Source of the DNA: Pyropia haitanensis
Taxonomy: Eukaryota > Rhodophyta > Bangiophyceae > Bangiales > Bangiaceae
Reading direction: 5' to 3'
Length of the DNA: 64,000 nucleotides
Assembly (NCBI GenBank): GCA_008729055.1
Contig: SDUX01000008.1
Coordinates: 3,745,756 to 3,809,755, forward strand
Positions 42,771 to 53,174 of this stretch are shown here, one piece after another. Both the position numbers and the translations under genes were made by a program. The notes beneath the pieces are model-generated. The model had not been told where the DNA came from and did not search any database. It saw nothing but the letters and a program-made list of their open reading frames with translations. Each line of letters opens with the position of its first letter. Position 1 is the stretch's first letter.

Positions 42771-44226
42771 AAACATGTCACTGGGCAAAATTCCACGCTA
42801 TTATCTATGATTTTCCACACGTGTCTGAACACGGCTGCTCATGTCATGCTCAACAGTAAGAAACAACGTGTGGTCACGCGCAGGTGGGCTACGCGCAGGT
42901 GGCCACGCGTATCGAAAGCCAAATCACTCATTAAGTGACAACAATATTCGTAATTTCTTTCCCAATTCAGCTCCATAAGCGAGGTTGGGCGACGTAGAGC
43001 CGTCCTCGGTCGGTGACTGCATGGACAGCGTTGATGAGGGGAACTGGCGCCCGTGGGGGCGGCGGCGGCGACGAATCTCAAGCCTCCACCTCTGGGCATA
43101 GCCAACACCGTGCCCAGCCAAGCTCATACGAGTAGCGACTGGAAAACATGGATCATTGGTTGCTTAGGAACGAGGTGCGAGGGACAAGTTGTCGCAAGTG
43201 TTGTGTGCCGGGAGGAAGTCGACGGAGGGCGATGATTTTCTGGTCGAGTGACACGCACCAAGTGTGTTTCACACCGCGTCCGAACGGAAATGCAACATGT
43301 CGGGCTCGCCTCCGTGCTCAAACAGCGCGACCGTCATTAATTAGAGAGCTAATGAGTCCGTAACATGAACAATTGTTGCAGACCGGCGGGTGGCGTGTAG
43401 CGCGTTAAGGAGCCGATCAGGCGATCAATTGCGTACGATCGACCGCACCAAGTCGCCCAGCTGAGACCGAGCGAGTGCAAAGTTCCTGTCGCTGAACGCC
43501 GGTGTCACGTAGAGCAAGACTTGGTTTTCCGCCAAGAGATTGGAGTTTGCACTGGGCGTCTTCCGGTCGTTACGCTGGTGGTATTGTGCGTGCCAGAAAA
43601 AATGACACATACAATATTGCGATGCTTCGATCCATTGGTCCAAAAGCCGGTTTTCTGCATGTCTCAGTATTCTCACGTTCGCTTTTTGTGAGACGCACCA
43701 TAGTCCGTTCCTTGCACACTGAGACGCCCCTAATGGAGGGATAGAGGAAAAAGACATCCAAGACAAGCTCTCCGTCGGCCACCGCCGCGAGCACGTCTTT
43801 TGCTGGCCAGAGACTGGATCGCAGACTGTGCGCGCCTGGTCAAGAGTACCTGACTGCGGACATCTGGGTCGCTACCTCATCAAGCACCGTAAAGCACAGC
43901 AGCTCTACACACAAATAAGTGCAAAAGCAAAAGGTAACTCATGGCTCTCACTGGGATCTAGTGGGATTCCTCTTTTGCTTTTCAATCAGTCTGTCTCCAG
44001 ATACCGGGCTGTATCTCTGTTGCGCGGCGCTCTGCGCTGTTTCTCGGTGTTGTGGGGAGTTTTCGGCCAGTGAGATGCATCCGACGTGACTGAGATACCC
44101 ATGTTACCAGGGTGAGGTTGTTTGCCGGCAATTTTGCTCCTATGTTCTTGGCGGTCGTGCAATACCGTAAGAAGCGGTCCACACTCGCTGCCGCAAACCG
44201 CAAACCTGACTTCAGGCCTGAGCCTT
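42771..44226. other. AT-richer intergenic region
   Basis: About 1.5 kb with lower GC than the rest of the window. A minus-strand open frame of 113 codons at 43425-43766 has no recognisable domain and no better support than chance in this composition. Possibly remains of further elements. Confidence 0.35.
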
Positions 44227-44350
44227 CCTTTATGGTGCTTTCAATTAAAAAATCGGTGTCGACGGTACGTGAAGGTGCATGAAATGGCTGCCTGGACTAA
44301 CGAAACCAGTCCTGGACGTCCGAGCAACATTCACTTCTTAATGGAAGCAG
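44227..44350 (+). repeat. Single arm related to the fold-back MITE
   Basis: Starts tatggtgctt and shares gacggtacgtgaaggtgcat, gctgcctgga and cgtccgagcaacattcactt with the arms of 36497-36726. Only one arm is present, so it is a solo or truncated copy. Confidence 0.65.
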
Positions 44351-45073
44351 AGTCAGTACCACTGCGCTGCGCGCAGCTGATCACTCACAGGCAATGGGCA
44401 GCTGCCGGTGATCGTCGAGGCGATCGTCGAGCAATTTTCTCTGCGGATCTGTGGCACACGTGGCTCGAACACCTAATACCTGGGGCTACTTCGAACAGCC
44501 CAAAGGATGCGAGAAGCATTTGAGGGATCGCGGCCGTCGGCGCCATGGGGCATGTGATCAACACAATCTAGCTCGCAGCCATCTCTCAAAGACGAATCTC
44601 GCCTTGTCTCTGATTGCTTTCGAACTTACTTCGCGCGAGTCCCGCTCGTGTACGATCTGGGGATACGATCGCCAGATGCGACGCGCTCGCTTCTCTCTTG
44701 CCCAATAAAAGGCCTAGATCGCATCATGTTTGTATCATTCAACAAATTTTGTGAAACGGTGCTTTGGCGTGACATTATTGGTGATACCTCAACCAGGTGC
44801 AGGCCGCCGCCGTCGCCCGTCTTGCCGCTCACCGCTCTCGCGGCTACCCGTGGATGGTGTCCGTGGCCTGAGAGCATCTCCACCAATGCAGCCAACAGCC
44901 AAAAGCCAACTACGTGGCTGCCGTTTCACCGGCTTGGCTTTGGCTCTGACTGGTGGGCCGTGTGACGGTCCAAAACTAAGACAGTATCACAAGTCTTAAT
45001 CGCTCTGGAGACCACCATAATGCGCCTCGAGAGCACTCGAATTTTTGGCTCTCAACGGCAGCGAAGCCAACCC

Positions 45074-45101
45074 CCGCGCCAAACGAGCCTGTTTGGCGCG
45101 G
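45074..45101. promoter_or_regulatory. Perfect 11-bp inverted repeat of E2F-like sites
   Basis: CCGCGCCAAAC, spacer gagcct, GTTTGGCGCGG. Each arm contains TTTGGCGC, the E2F/DP consensus, in opposite orientations. A further ttttggccaaa lies at about 45113. No adjacent replication or cell-cycle gene is recognised, so regulatory use is speculative. Confidence 0.45.
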
Positions 45102-47082
45102 TGTTTTGACTTTTGGCCAAACGCGGAGCCAACCTACGCCAATCGGAAGCGTGACCCGTGGCTGGCAGACAGTCATACAGGACGCTAGTACGACGTGGAA
45201 TCGGCAACTCTCTCCAGGCGCCCCACTAGATGCTTTGTTTGAGACGTGACGTGCGCGGCGTTGGCTTCTCGGTTGGAGTGGCCATTCACAGTCGCCCACG
45301 TTGCGCCACGTGTCTCGTTTGGGTTCGCTTTTGGCTCCATTGGTGGAGATGCTCTGAGATGCATGCAGGGGCGCGGCGGCGGTGGGCGCGGGCGCCGAGG
45401 CTGCGACGCGCCCTGCCGCCGCGGCCCCCCCACAGACCCTTGTCCGTGAACGACAGCGGACGGGGGACGGGGGGTGTAGAGCTGGCGGCCCGGCGCAGTT
45501 GCTCGGCGACTGTGGGCATACGGCAAGGGGGCGACCCCCCGCCTACGGGCACGCCCGCGCGCCCCGATCCGCGGGTCGGCCGCCCGTAGCCGCCGCCGCA
45601 CCCCCGAGCTGCCATCACCACCGCTACCCCCCGCCCGGCCCGTGCCCGCGGCACGGCGCAGCACCGATCGGGGGCTTCCCCCTGCATTCCCAACCCGCCA
45701 CATCCGGCGCGACCACAGCAACACTTGCGCGTCGTCGGCGCTGCGTCGGCCGCGTGGCCGCTGCCTGTCCGTCCTCCTCTTCCCCCCCCCCCCCCCTGTT
45801 CTCGGGACACGGGGGCGGCCCCGCCAACCGCGGCGGCGCCCGAGAGCAAACGTTCACGCGCCCCGTTTGCCGCCGCTCCGCCCCCCCACCCAGCCCCGCG
45901 CCACCGCACACGCGCCGCCGGTTTGAGAACCGGCCCGGCTGCCAGGGCGGCTGCAGAGGTGGCGGGTTGGCGGCCAACCGCCGCGGGCGGCGGCGGGCCC
46001 GGCCGCGACCGCGCGGACGGGAGGGCGGCTGGGATGGCGACCGGGCCGGCGGCCGCGATGGCGGCGGGCGGCAGGGGCGGCGCGACGGCGCCACCCGCAG
46101 CGCCACCCTGGTGGAAGCTTGCGCGGCGGCGGCCGGCGAGCGCCGCGCGGCGCCGCCGCTGGGCCGCGGGCGGTTGCGTGGGGGGGCGCGACGTGGGCCC
46201 CCGCCCCCCCCACCCCCCCCCCTCACCGGCGGCCTTCTTCGTCGCCCCTTCTGCCCGCCGCCACCGGGCCCGCGCGGCCAGCCCACACGCCGGGACAGCG
46301 GCGAAACGGGGGGGCCCGCCACAGCCGACACCAGCTGGCCATCGGAGGGTCGGTGGCCCCACGCTCGGCGGTTGGGCCGTGGTGATCCCTCTCCCCCCCC
46401 CCAGCCCGCCCCGGCTCTCCCCACTTGCTGTGGTGCTCAAGGGGGGGATGCGGGAGGGACCTTGCAGGGCAGAGGGCGTTGGCCGTGGCAAGCGGCGGCG
46501 GCGGTCAGCGCGCGGCGCTGGCCACCGCTCCGCCTCGCTGACCGCCGCCGCCGGTGCGCCAGCCGCGCCCCCCCGCCGCCGCCGCCGCGACGGCCGCCGC
46601 TGCCGCCGCCGCTGCCGCTGCCGCGGCCGTTGCTGCGGCGGGCGCCCGTCACGGCTGTCGGCCTGGTCGGGTTGGCGGGGGGGTGGCGGGGGGGCGTGGG
46701 CAGGCGCCGGCCAGGCGCGGGGGGGGCCTGGGAGGGCGTACCCCACGGCCAGCGCCCGCCGCCCGCGGCGGGTGGGCGGTGCTCTTCGTTCTGCTTTCGG
46801 CCGTCACGACTGCGAACGCCGCTTCCGCAGCCGCCGCCACCTCGGCCGCCGCTACGCCCTGGCAGGGCTGATCTGGTGACCCGACACCCCCTGCCCCCCC
46901 CCCCCCCGTCCCTCCACCTCACAACGACCTTCTGCACCTCACACCGCCCGTCTGCACCCCCCCAGCCGCCCCCCGTTTGGCTTGCATTGCCGCCTCCCAC
47001 CCCCCCTACTGCCTCGCCGGGCGCCCACTCCCCCGGATTGGATTGTGTACCGAGTGGATCGGCGGTCGCCACGCGGGAGCGC

Positions 47083-47111
47083 GGGGGGGGGGGGGGGGGG
47101 GGGGGGGGGGG
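47083..47111 (+). repeat. G29 homopolymer
   Basis: Twenty-nine consecutive G residues, among the longest in the window. Length is likely unreliable. Confidence 0.9.
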
Positions 47112-47632
47112 AGTCGGCGCGGATCGGCGCCTGCGCCTGAGATTCCCCCCCTGGCCCTGCCGCCGCCGTGTGGAACGGGCGCTCGCGCGCGGCGGTCGGG
47201 CGAGCGGTCGCGGCGGCGGCCACGGCGGCGGTGAGTGGCGGCGGCGGCGGCAGCGGCGGCAGCGGCGGCGGCAGCGGCGGCGACAGCGGCGGCGGCAGCG
47301 GCGGCGGCGGCGGCGGCTGCGGCGGCGGCGGCTGTGGCGGGAACGTGCCGGCGGGCGACGCTGCCCCGCCGGCGCGGCCCAGCCAAAGGCTGGCTGAGCC
47401 GTCCCCAGCCGGGCCGCCTGCCACGGTGGCAGCGGGTACGGGGTCGGAGGTGGGCCGCCCCCGCCCTGCGCCGGCCAGTGGCGTGAGGGAGGGCGGGCGC
47501 GGCGGGCGGGAAACAGGGGGCACGGGTGGAGGCACGCGAACGCGCGGGCGCCGCGCGGCCGACGGGGATTGTGCGTGGGGCTTTGCAGCTCCGCGGGGGT
47601 GGTGGAGCTGCGCCCGCCTTGGGCGTGCGGCG

Positions 47633-47640
47633 TATATAAG
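47633..47640 (+). promoter_or_regulatory. TATA box of the Cys-rich secreted protein gene
   Basis: TATATAAG in a GC-rich setting, about 200 bp before the ATG at 47842, with a CT-rich leader. Spacing resembles that of the Asn-rich protein genes. Confidence 0.7.
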
Positions 47641-47841
47641 CGGCGGCGGTGGCCGTACTGCACAGTCGCCCCGCCAGTACGCATCCGCCGCTGCGCAGCC
47701 GGCACCGACGGTGGTGACTTTTTCGAGCTGGTCAGTGGACCCCGCCTTGCGGCACGTGCTTCCCCAACGACCCGGACGCCTCCCATCCTCGCTCCGCAGC
47801 TCACCCTCACCCCCGCCCCCTGTGTCGCCCCCACCTCCAGG

Positions 47842-48474
47842 ATGCAGCTCGGGCGGATGGCCCGGCTGGCGGCCGCGGTGGCCCTGGTCGCCATCGTCGC
47901 CGCGGTTGTAACCTCCCCCGCCCCCGTGGCGGCTGCGAAAAAACAGCCCCTCTCGAAGCTGTGCCCCCCCTCGCGCTGCCAGCTGCGGACGGCGTACGAA
48001 AAGAAGCTCGAGGCCGCCCGCACCATGCTGTCCAAGCAGTACGGGGTGAGCCGGGCGGCGTCGCGCACCCTGCCGGTGCTGACGCTCTTCGATAGCGCCC
48101 GTTGTCGTTCGGGCGGCAAGGTGGTCCAGCCCGTGCACATTTGCTGGGAAGTGGAGCCGGCGGTGGCGTTCAACAAGGCGCTTGCCCGTACCCGCGCGAT
48201 TATCGTTAAGGCCGAGGCGGTGCGGACGGGCAACTGCGCGCAGTGCCCGCGGTCCACCTTCCTGTTTGCCGGCGTGTGCTGCTCACCGGACTGCAACCTG
48301 ATCAGAAGGATAGAGGGGAGGAACGCTTCGAACGAGACGCTCAAGGCGTGCTGTGCGGTGAACAATCGGAAGTGCCTGGTCCTGAAGAAGGACGTCAAGA
48401 AGCCTACCAAGGAGCCAGCGCCCAAGAAGACGAATAAGAAGACAAGCAAGAAGTCATCAAGCAAGAAGAAGTAA
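47842..48474 (+). CDS. Secreted Cys-rich protein with Lys-rich tail, unknown family
   Basis: A 210-residue single-exon protein. The N-terminal signal peptide (MQLGRMARLAAAVALVAIVA, cleavage likely near PVAAAKK) is followed by a domain of about 150 residues with twelve Cys (including KLCPPSRC, GNCAQC, GVCCSPDC, KACCAVNNRKC), suggesting disulfide bonds. Two possible N-glycosylation sites lie in GRNASNET. The C terminus is a Lys/Ser/Thr-rich tail of about 30 residues (KKPTKEPAPKKTNKKTSKK) that could bind acidic polysaccharides; this is inference. The promoter has a strong TATA box, as in the Asn-rich genes. I do not recognise the family. Confidence 0.75.
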   Translation: MQLGRMARLAAAVALVAIVAAVVTSPAPVAAAKKQPLSKLCPPSRCQLRTAYEKKLEAARTMLSKQYGVSRAASRTLPVLTLFDSARCRSGGKVVQPVHICWEVEPAVAFNKALARTRAIIVKAEAVRTGNCAQCPRSTFLFAGVCCSPDCNLIRRIEGRNASNETLKACCAVNNRKCLVLKKDVKKPTKEPAPKKTNKKTSKKSSSKKK

Positions 48475-49174
48475 GCCGACGACAAGTCCTCGTGGAACTG
48501 TCGAAGCGGTGTGTACTGCGTCGTGGGATGGACGGGAGGCCTAGAACATTTGGGCGCGGCAAATATAGGCCGCAGGTGCCCAGTGGGGATTGCTCTTCAC
48601 AAAGAGACTCTAGTAACAATTCGTAATGTGACCCATGAGAATTTTGTTCAAGTGAACTGAAGCCTTGCATTTGATACATGCGATCGCGAGGAGAGTGGGC
48701 GACTGTTGTTGGATGTCGGGGTTGGTGGTGCGCGGCGACACGAATGACGATGATGGGAACCAGCTCTCCACAGCTGCAGGGCGAACGGGTTTATAGCACG
48801 TTCGGACGCATCATGGGGCCTGCCAAGGGAACCGCGCAAGTGGTGTGTGTTGCTACTACTCACCGCAGAGGTACCCCCGTCAGGACGCGCAAGAGAGAAA
48901 AGGAAGCGAAACCAACGACCACCTCCAACCCGCGAGGAGCCTCTCTGTCCCTGCCACTGTGCATTCCCGGGCGTTTGGTCGCGAGCCCACCAGCGACGAA
49001 TCCCCCGCCTTGACCAGGTGTGATTGGACCGCCTCTGCGCCCTGCCAATCCTCTCTCCTCACACACCCACACCATAACCCCCAAGCCTCAGACGACCACC
49101 GGAGACTACCCCATAGCCGCAAGCATCACCCCGCACCCTAGCATTGCCACGGCGACTGGCACGGCGGGCGGCGC
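48475..49174. other. Convergent intergenic spacer
   Basis: A 700-bp spacer between the Cys-rich gene (+) and the mTERF gene (-), somewhat less GC-rich. No gene seen. Confidence 0.4.
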
Positions 49175-51157
49175 TTACAAAATGGGGTTGTAAAACAACA
49201 GCCAGTGCCCATCCCGTTCATACGCGCGGTACTCCTCGAGCTGACACCCCGCCACGTCACGGCAAAACGCCTTGTCCGTGCACCCCAGCACGGCGCCAAC
49301 CGCCACGTCAGACACCCCACGCGAGGCCAAAAAGGCGTGCCGCGGCATGGCGCGCTGCTCCAGGTGGTAGCTTAGCAGCCGGGGCTGGGCGACCACATCC
49401 ACCTTGGTGGCTCCCATCATGGAGGACAGGAACGCCCACTTACGATCCAGGTTGCCGTCGACGGCGTACATCAGCACAGCAGGGAGGGTGCGGACCACGT
49501 GTGCCAACTCAGTCGCGTCAAGGCCGACCTGCTCGCGGAGCCAGGTGAGGCGGTCGGTAAAGTCTAGACCGAAAAAGGCTGGCACGGTGGTGATAATCCG
49601 CGACAGGTCCGCAGATGAGAACTCCCCATACGACCGGAGTCGCGCCACCTGTGCGCGCAAGTCGCCGTCCACCGACGCCTCCAGCAAGTGCGGCGTCGCG
49701 ACAAGGACCTTGGCTAGCGCAGCCGTTGGCAGCTTGTACTCCTTCTTGAGCAGCGCCACCCGCGGCGCCAGTGTCCGCTCCGTGTTGAGGAGGAGCACCA
49801 GCGGGAGCGCCGACACCACCGCCGACAGGTCCTTGCTCGTCCCGAGCCCGCACGTCTCGCGGAGCCACCGCACGTTCTTGGCCAGAGCAGGCGGCGCCAG
49901 CAGCAGCGCTTGTGGCACCCGTGCGAGCAGCGCCCCAATATCGGCGGGCTTCAGCTCGGGAAGCGAGCCACGCAGGTACGTGACAACGGCGCCCATGGTT
50001 ACCAGGTTCGCCCACAGCAGGTGCGGACGGCGGACCACCACTGCCGCCAACTGCGTCGTAGGCACCATCGCAACGTCGCGGAGAAATGCCAGACGGGGCG
50101 TGAACGTCTCCACTGGCCGGGACTGACAAAATATAGACGGCCCGTGGAGGACCACCTTTGCCAGCTGCCGCCGGTTGCGCAGGGACAGGGGCGGGGAGCG
50201 GAGGAAAGCAACGACCGGGGTGATATCCCGCGCCACATCACACCGCAGCACCGCCGGCCGCCGCCGCACCGCCCGCTGCACATCGTCCACGGTCATGCCG
50301 AGGTCGCGCAGCGCGGCCAGAACCGCCACCGACGCGTCGTCACCGGCAAGGCCAACGGCGGCGCTGGCGCCACCGCGCCCCGCGGCAGCGGCCGATGCCT
50401 TGCGCCGGCGGCTGCTGGGCGCGCCGCCGCGGCGCATCTTGGCGCCCAGCGGGGGCGGCGGCTCCCCGGCCGCCGCCCGCCGCGCCGACTCGGCCTGTCC
50501 AGAGGTGAGGGCGTCCGCGGCGGCGGCGGCCTTGCGCCCGCCGCCCTCGACGCCGCCACCCGCCGGCGGCGGACCCGCCACCCCAGCCGCCACGGCCGCC
50601 GCGGGGGTGCCGGCGGGGGGCTGTCCCTCCCCCCCATCCTCCCCCCCCGCCGCGGCAGCGCGGAGGAGCTCGTCGTCTGCCAGCTGGCGGAAGCGACTCT
50701 CCAGCGTCGCCGCCACCTCGGCATGTTCCCGCTTGCGCTGCCGACGGGACCGCCCCGCCGATGGCTGGTCTGGGCCGGCCGGGGGCGGCCCGGGCCGCCG
50801 TCGCCGCCCCCGCCAGCCCCTGTTCCGCGACGCGGCAGCGTCCTCGTCGTCGGTGGCGACGGCCGCCGCCGTCGACGAGGCGGCGCGCCCCTCTTCCCCG
50901 GGGGCGTCCGCGCCGCCGGCGCTTCTCCTGCCCGTCTGCACGGCCATGGACGGGACGGCAGGGGCGCCAGGCGGCGAGGACGCAAAGGGGAATGTCGCGA
51001 GCGGCGGCCGCCCGCGGCACACAAACGCGCCCGCCCCCACCAGCGGCAGGGAGGGGGCGGCAGCCGCTACCGCGCATCGTAGTGGCGGGGCGGCAAACGC
51101 AGGCGGGGACGCAGCGGGGAGAGGGGGGACAGTCACCGCACAGCCCATACCGACCAT
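49175..51157 (-). CDS. mTERF-domain protein, organellar
   Basis: Member of the mitochondrial transcription termination factor family: nucleic-acid-binding solenoids that act in organelle transcription, RNA splicing or translation. The start chosen is ATG 51155-51157 (MVGMGCAVTVPPLPAASPPA), which gives a transit-like leader; an in-frame ATG at 51310 would add 51 residues. Residues from about 90 to 280 are a low-complexity, charged and Ala/Gly-rich region with a basic RRQRKREHAEV stretch. The C-terminal 350 residues have about ten mTERF repeats, each with the Pro-containing pattern (for example VRRRPAVLRCDV, VRRPHLLWANL, VLVATPHLLEASV, VVRTLPAVLMYAV, VAQPRLLSYHLEQR), ending SYHLEQR-MPRHAFLASRGV as in many family members. 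660 residues. Plastid or mitochondrial location is undecided. Confidence 0.88.
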   Translation of the reverse strand: MVGMGCAVTVPPLPAASPPAFAAPPLRCAVAAAAPSLPLVGAGAFVCRGRPPLATFPFASSPPGAPAVPSMAVQTGRRSAGGADAPGEEGRAASSTAAAVATDDEDAAASRNRGWRGRRRRPGPPPAGPDQPSAGRSRRQRKREHAEVAATLESRFRQLADDELLRAAAAGGEDGGEGQPPAGTPAAAVAAGVAGPPPAGGGVEGGGRKAAAAADALTSGQAESARRAAAGEPPPPLGAKMRRGGAPSSRRRKASAAAAGRGGASAAVGLAGDDASVAVLAALRDLGMTVDDVQRAVRRRPAVLRCDVARDITPVVAFLRSPPLSLRNRRQLAKVVLHGPSIFCQSRPVETFTPRLAFLRDVAMVPTTQLAAVVVRRPHLLWANLVTMGAVVTYLRGSLPELKPADIGALLARVPQALLLAPPALAKNVRWLRETCGLGTSKDLSAVVSALPLVLLLNTERTLAPRVALLKKEYKLPTAALAKVLVATPHLLEASVDGDLRAQVARLRSYGEFSSADLSRIITTVPAFFGLDFTDRLTWLREQVGLDATELAHVVRTLPAVLMYAVDGNLDRKWAFLSSMMGATKVDVVAQPRLLSYHLEQRAMPRHAFLASRGVSDVAVGAVLGCTDKAFCRDVAGCQLEEYRAYERDGHWLLFYNPIL

Positions 51158-52694
51158 GGCGCGAGCGGCAAGGGCGGTGGACGGTCCGGGCGCAGCGGGG
51201 TGAGCCGCCGTGACGGGCAGCGTGTGGTCACCCCGCTCGATGTTGCCACGGGGGGCGGAGTTGGCCCACTGTGCAGCCGCCACCGAGAGGCCGCTGCTCA
51301 ACAGCGTCAAACGAGCGCACCACCAAGAAGCGCCGCCGGCACAGGCGGGGCGTCACAAAGAGGTAGAGAGAGGCAGACCAGGCGCGGCGTCGCGGGCGGC
51401 GGGCGCGGTGGGAGGGGGGATGCGCCGGGTGGGATGGCGGGCAGTGGATCGGCGAAAGGGTGTCGCGGCGAAGTGGTCCGCGGTGGCGGTGCTGTGGAGA
51501 GCTGTGGCGCCACGGAGGCGGATGGGGAGCAGCCCACCACAGACCGCCGCGGGGGTGGTCAGGCGGCGAGGGCCGCCGCGAGATTTTGCTGTTGAGCGTG
51601 GAGGCCTGGGCCCCAAAGAGCCAGGCAGTCGCGATGTGGGATGACCCATCAAATGTCTTGAAATTTTTTCGAGTGTTGTCTCTCGTGGTCACGAGCAACA
51701 CAGCGTCCCGACCAATGAAAGGCGCCGACACAACAGATCAGCCAATAAAACACTGTTCCGCAACGCTGCCAACGAAATAAACGAGTCAGCCAGCCATGAC
51801 ATCAAAAATATTTCGTCGTCACACCAGGGAATTAAGTGAAACACTCAGCACGTGTTCCATGTGGGAAGACCCATCGCGACGTCCTGCGTGGTCTGGAGAT
51901 GAGCATCAACCACGCGCCCCCCCCGTGATTCTGGCTTGCATCAGAGCAGTCAGGGCAGGTTTGCCACCCAGGTCCGTGGCGATACGGCGGCACCCAGGGT
52001 CCGCGGCCCGTCGGCAGCTGGCCCGTCCCGGACGGCGCCGGTGGTCTACCCAGTGCCGCCCGTAGCGTGCGCAGAGGCGGCCGATGGCCGCGAGGCAACC
52101 GAGCGAATTTCGTGCGATGTACTGGCAGGGCGCGTGGCGCCCACGCATGGGAGCGTGCGAGCCAGCGTGAGTGGCAACATGCCGGCGCGTGGGGTCGATG
52201 GCGCTTCTCTCAGGGAACAGCTTCCAGTGCATGCGGCTGGCGGCGTGTGCGCAAAGACGCCGGCGTGCGGCGGCACGCCGCTGTTGCTCGACGGCCACGA
52301 GTCACAGCCTGGCCCAATGACACGCGGCGCAATAACTGCGCAATGCAGCGGCGACGACAGAGTAATCCTATCTCAAAGGTGTGCGCGTTTCTCATCCGCA
52401 TCTTGGACAAGACGGCTGCCGTCGACCCGATCGACCACGCGCGTCGCCACCACGGCCGCCTTGACGCCCCACTGGCACTTGACGGGCTTGCTGGCGTCGA
52501 GCATCAGCAGACACAAACAACGTCTTGATAAGAACGGAACCGACCCCCGCCCGGCTCATGCCCTATCTCTTTGTTGTGATCACCAAGTCCACGGGTGACC
52601 CCGCGCTGGTGGCGCCAGACGACCACACACCCCTCTCCCTCGACACCGGCTGCGCCCACCCGCGCGCCACCTCTTCTCCCCCCCCCCTCCCCTT
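51158..52694. other. Intergenic with an AT-richer island
   Basis: 51158-51310 may be extra N-terminal coding or leader of the mTERF gene. An AT-richer piece at 51640-51890 is flanked by direct repeats atgtggga(t/a)gacccatc at 51634-51650 and 51859-51875 (one mismatch) and could be a small inserted element. No gene in the rest. Confidence 0.4.
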
Positions 52695-53174
52695 TCAATA
52701 GTACCGCGGGCGGTGCGCTGGGCACACCAGGTCGCTGGCCCGCCCCAGCGCCGCGTGGTCCGCCGGCTTCAGCGACGCCCACGAGCGGCTCCAGTCGCAC
52801 TCGGCCACCTTAAACACGCCCGCCCCCTCCACCTCCCGCGGCCGCGGCAGCAGCAGCAGCTCCGTGCCCGCCGCCATCCGGACGCCGCACGTGTTCAGCG
52901 GGCTGACGAGCTTGATGGTGGCCGGGAAGCACCCGCGGTACGCGGCCACGACGGTGGCCGACCAGGAGCGGGTGAGCGGCCCGGTGGTGGGGGCGCCCGT
53001 CACGCGCACGCGCGCCGCGAAGCGGACGGTGCCGAGGGCGTCGGCCACCGGCGGGGGGCGGCCGATGCAGCGGCACGCGGCCGCGGGGGAGCCCCCGCCG
53101 GCAACGGCCACGATGAGGGCGACAAGGAGCACGAGGGTGCCGCGGCGGAAGGTGGACGCGGGCGCACGCGCCAT
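52695..53174 (-). CDS. Secreted NTR/TIMP-like protein
   Basis: A 159-residue single-exon protein from ATG 53172-53174 (MARAPASTFRRGTLVLLVAL). The signal peptide ends near SPAAA, placing the mature start at Cys in a CRC motif (CRCIGRPPPVADALGTVRFA). A Cys-x-Cys at the mature N terminus followed by a beta-rich segment (FAARVRVTGAP, SWSATVVAAYRG, TIKLVSPLNTCG, AAGTELLLLPR) is the pattern of the netrin-like NTR fold seen in TIMPs and complement C3. Six Cys are present in the mature part. TIMP proteins inhibit metalloproteases through this N terminus; whether this algal protein does so is unknown. A fold-level match is likely; function is inference. Confidence 0.65.
   Translation of the reverse strand: MARAPASTFRRGTLVLLVALIVAVAGGGSPAAACRCIGRPPPVADALGTVRFAARVRVTGAPTTGPLTRSWSATVVAAYRGCFPATIKLVSPLNTCGVRMAAGTELLLLPRPREVEGAGVFKVAECDWSRSWASLKPADHAALGRASDLVCPAHRPRYY

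Larger units (their letters stand above)
44351..47632. other. Intergenic; GC-rich low-complexity second half
   Basis: 44351-45240 is moderately GC-rich with no gene. From 45240 to 47600 the DNA is extremely GC-rich with long open frames in all six phases, GGC repeats (47225-47340) and a G29 run. None of the frames shows a domain, signal peptide or splice-consistent continuation. Confidence 0.35.

Noticed and set aside
43425..43766. 113-codon frame in AT-richer DNA as a gene
   Set aside because: No domain, no relative in the window, no promoter or splice evidence.
45286..46746. 486-codon minus-strand frame and the overlapping plus-strand frames
   Set aside because: Low-complexity composition in all frames and no recognisable domain or signal.
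51634..51875. Direct repeats atgtggga(t/a)gacccatc as a target duplication of an insertion
   Set aside because: Seventeen bases is too long for a usual target duplication, each copy is itself near-palindromic, and no element ends were found; recorded only as a repeat in the intergenic entry.
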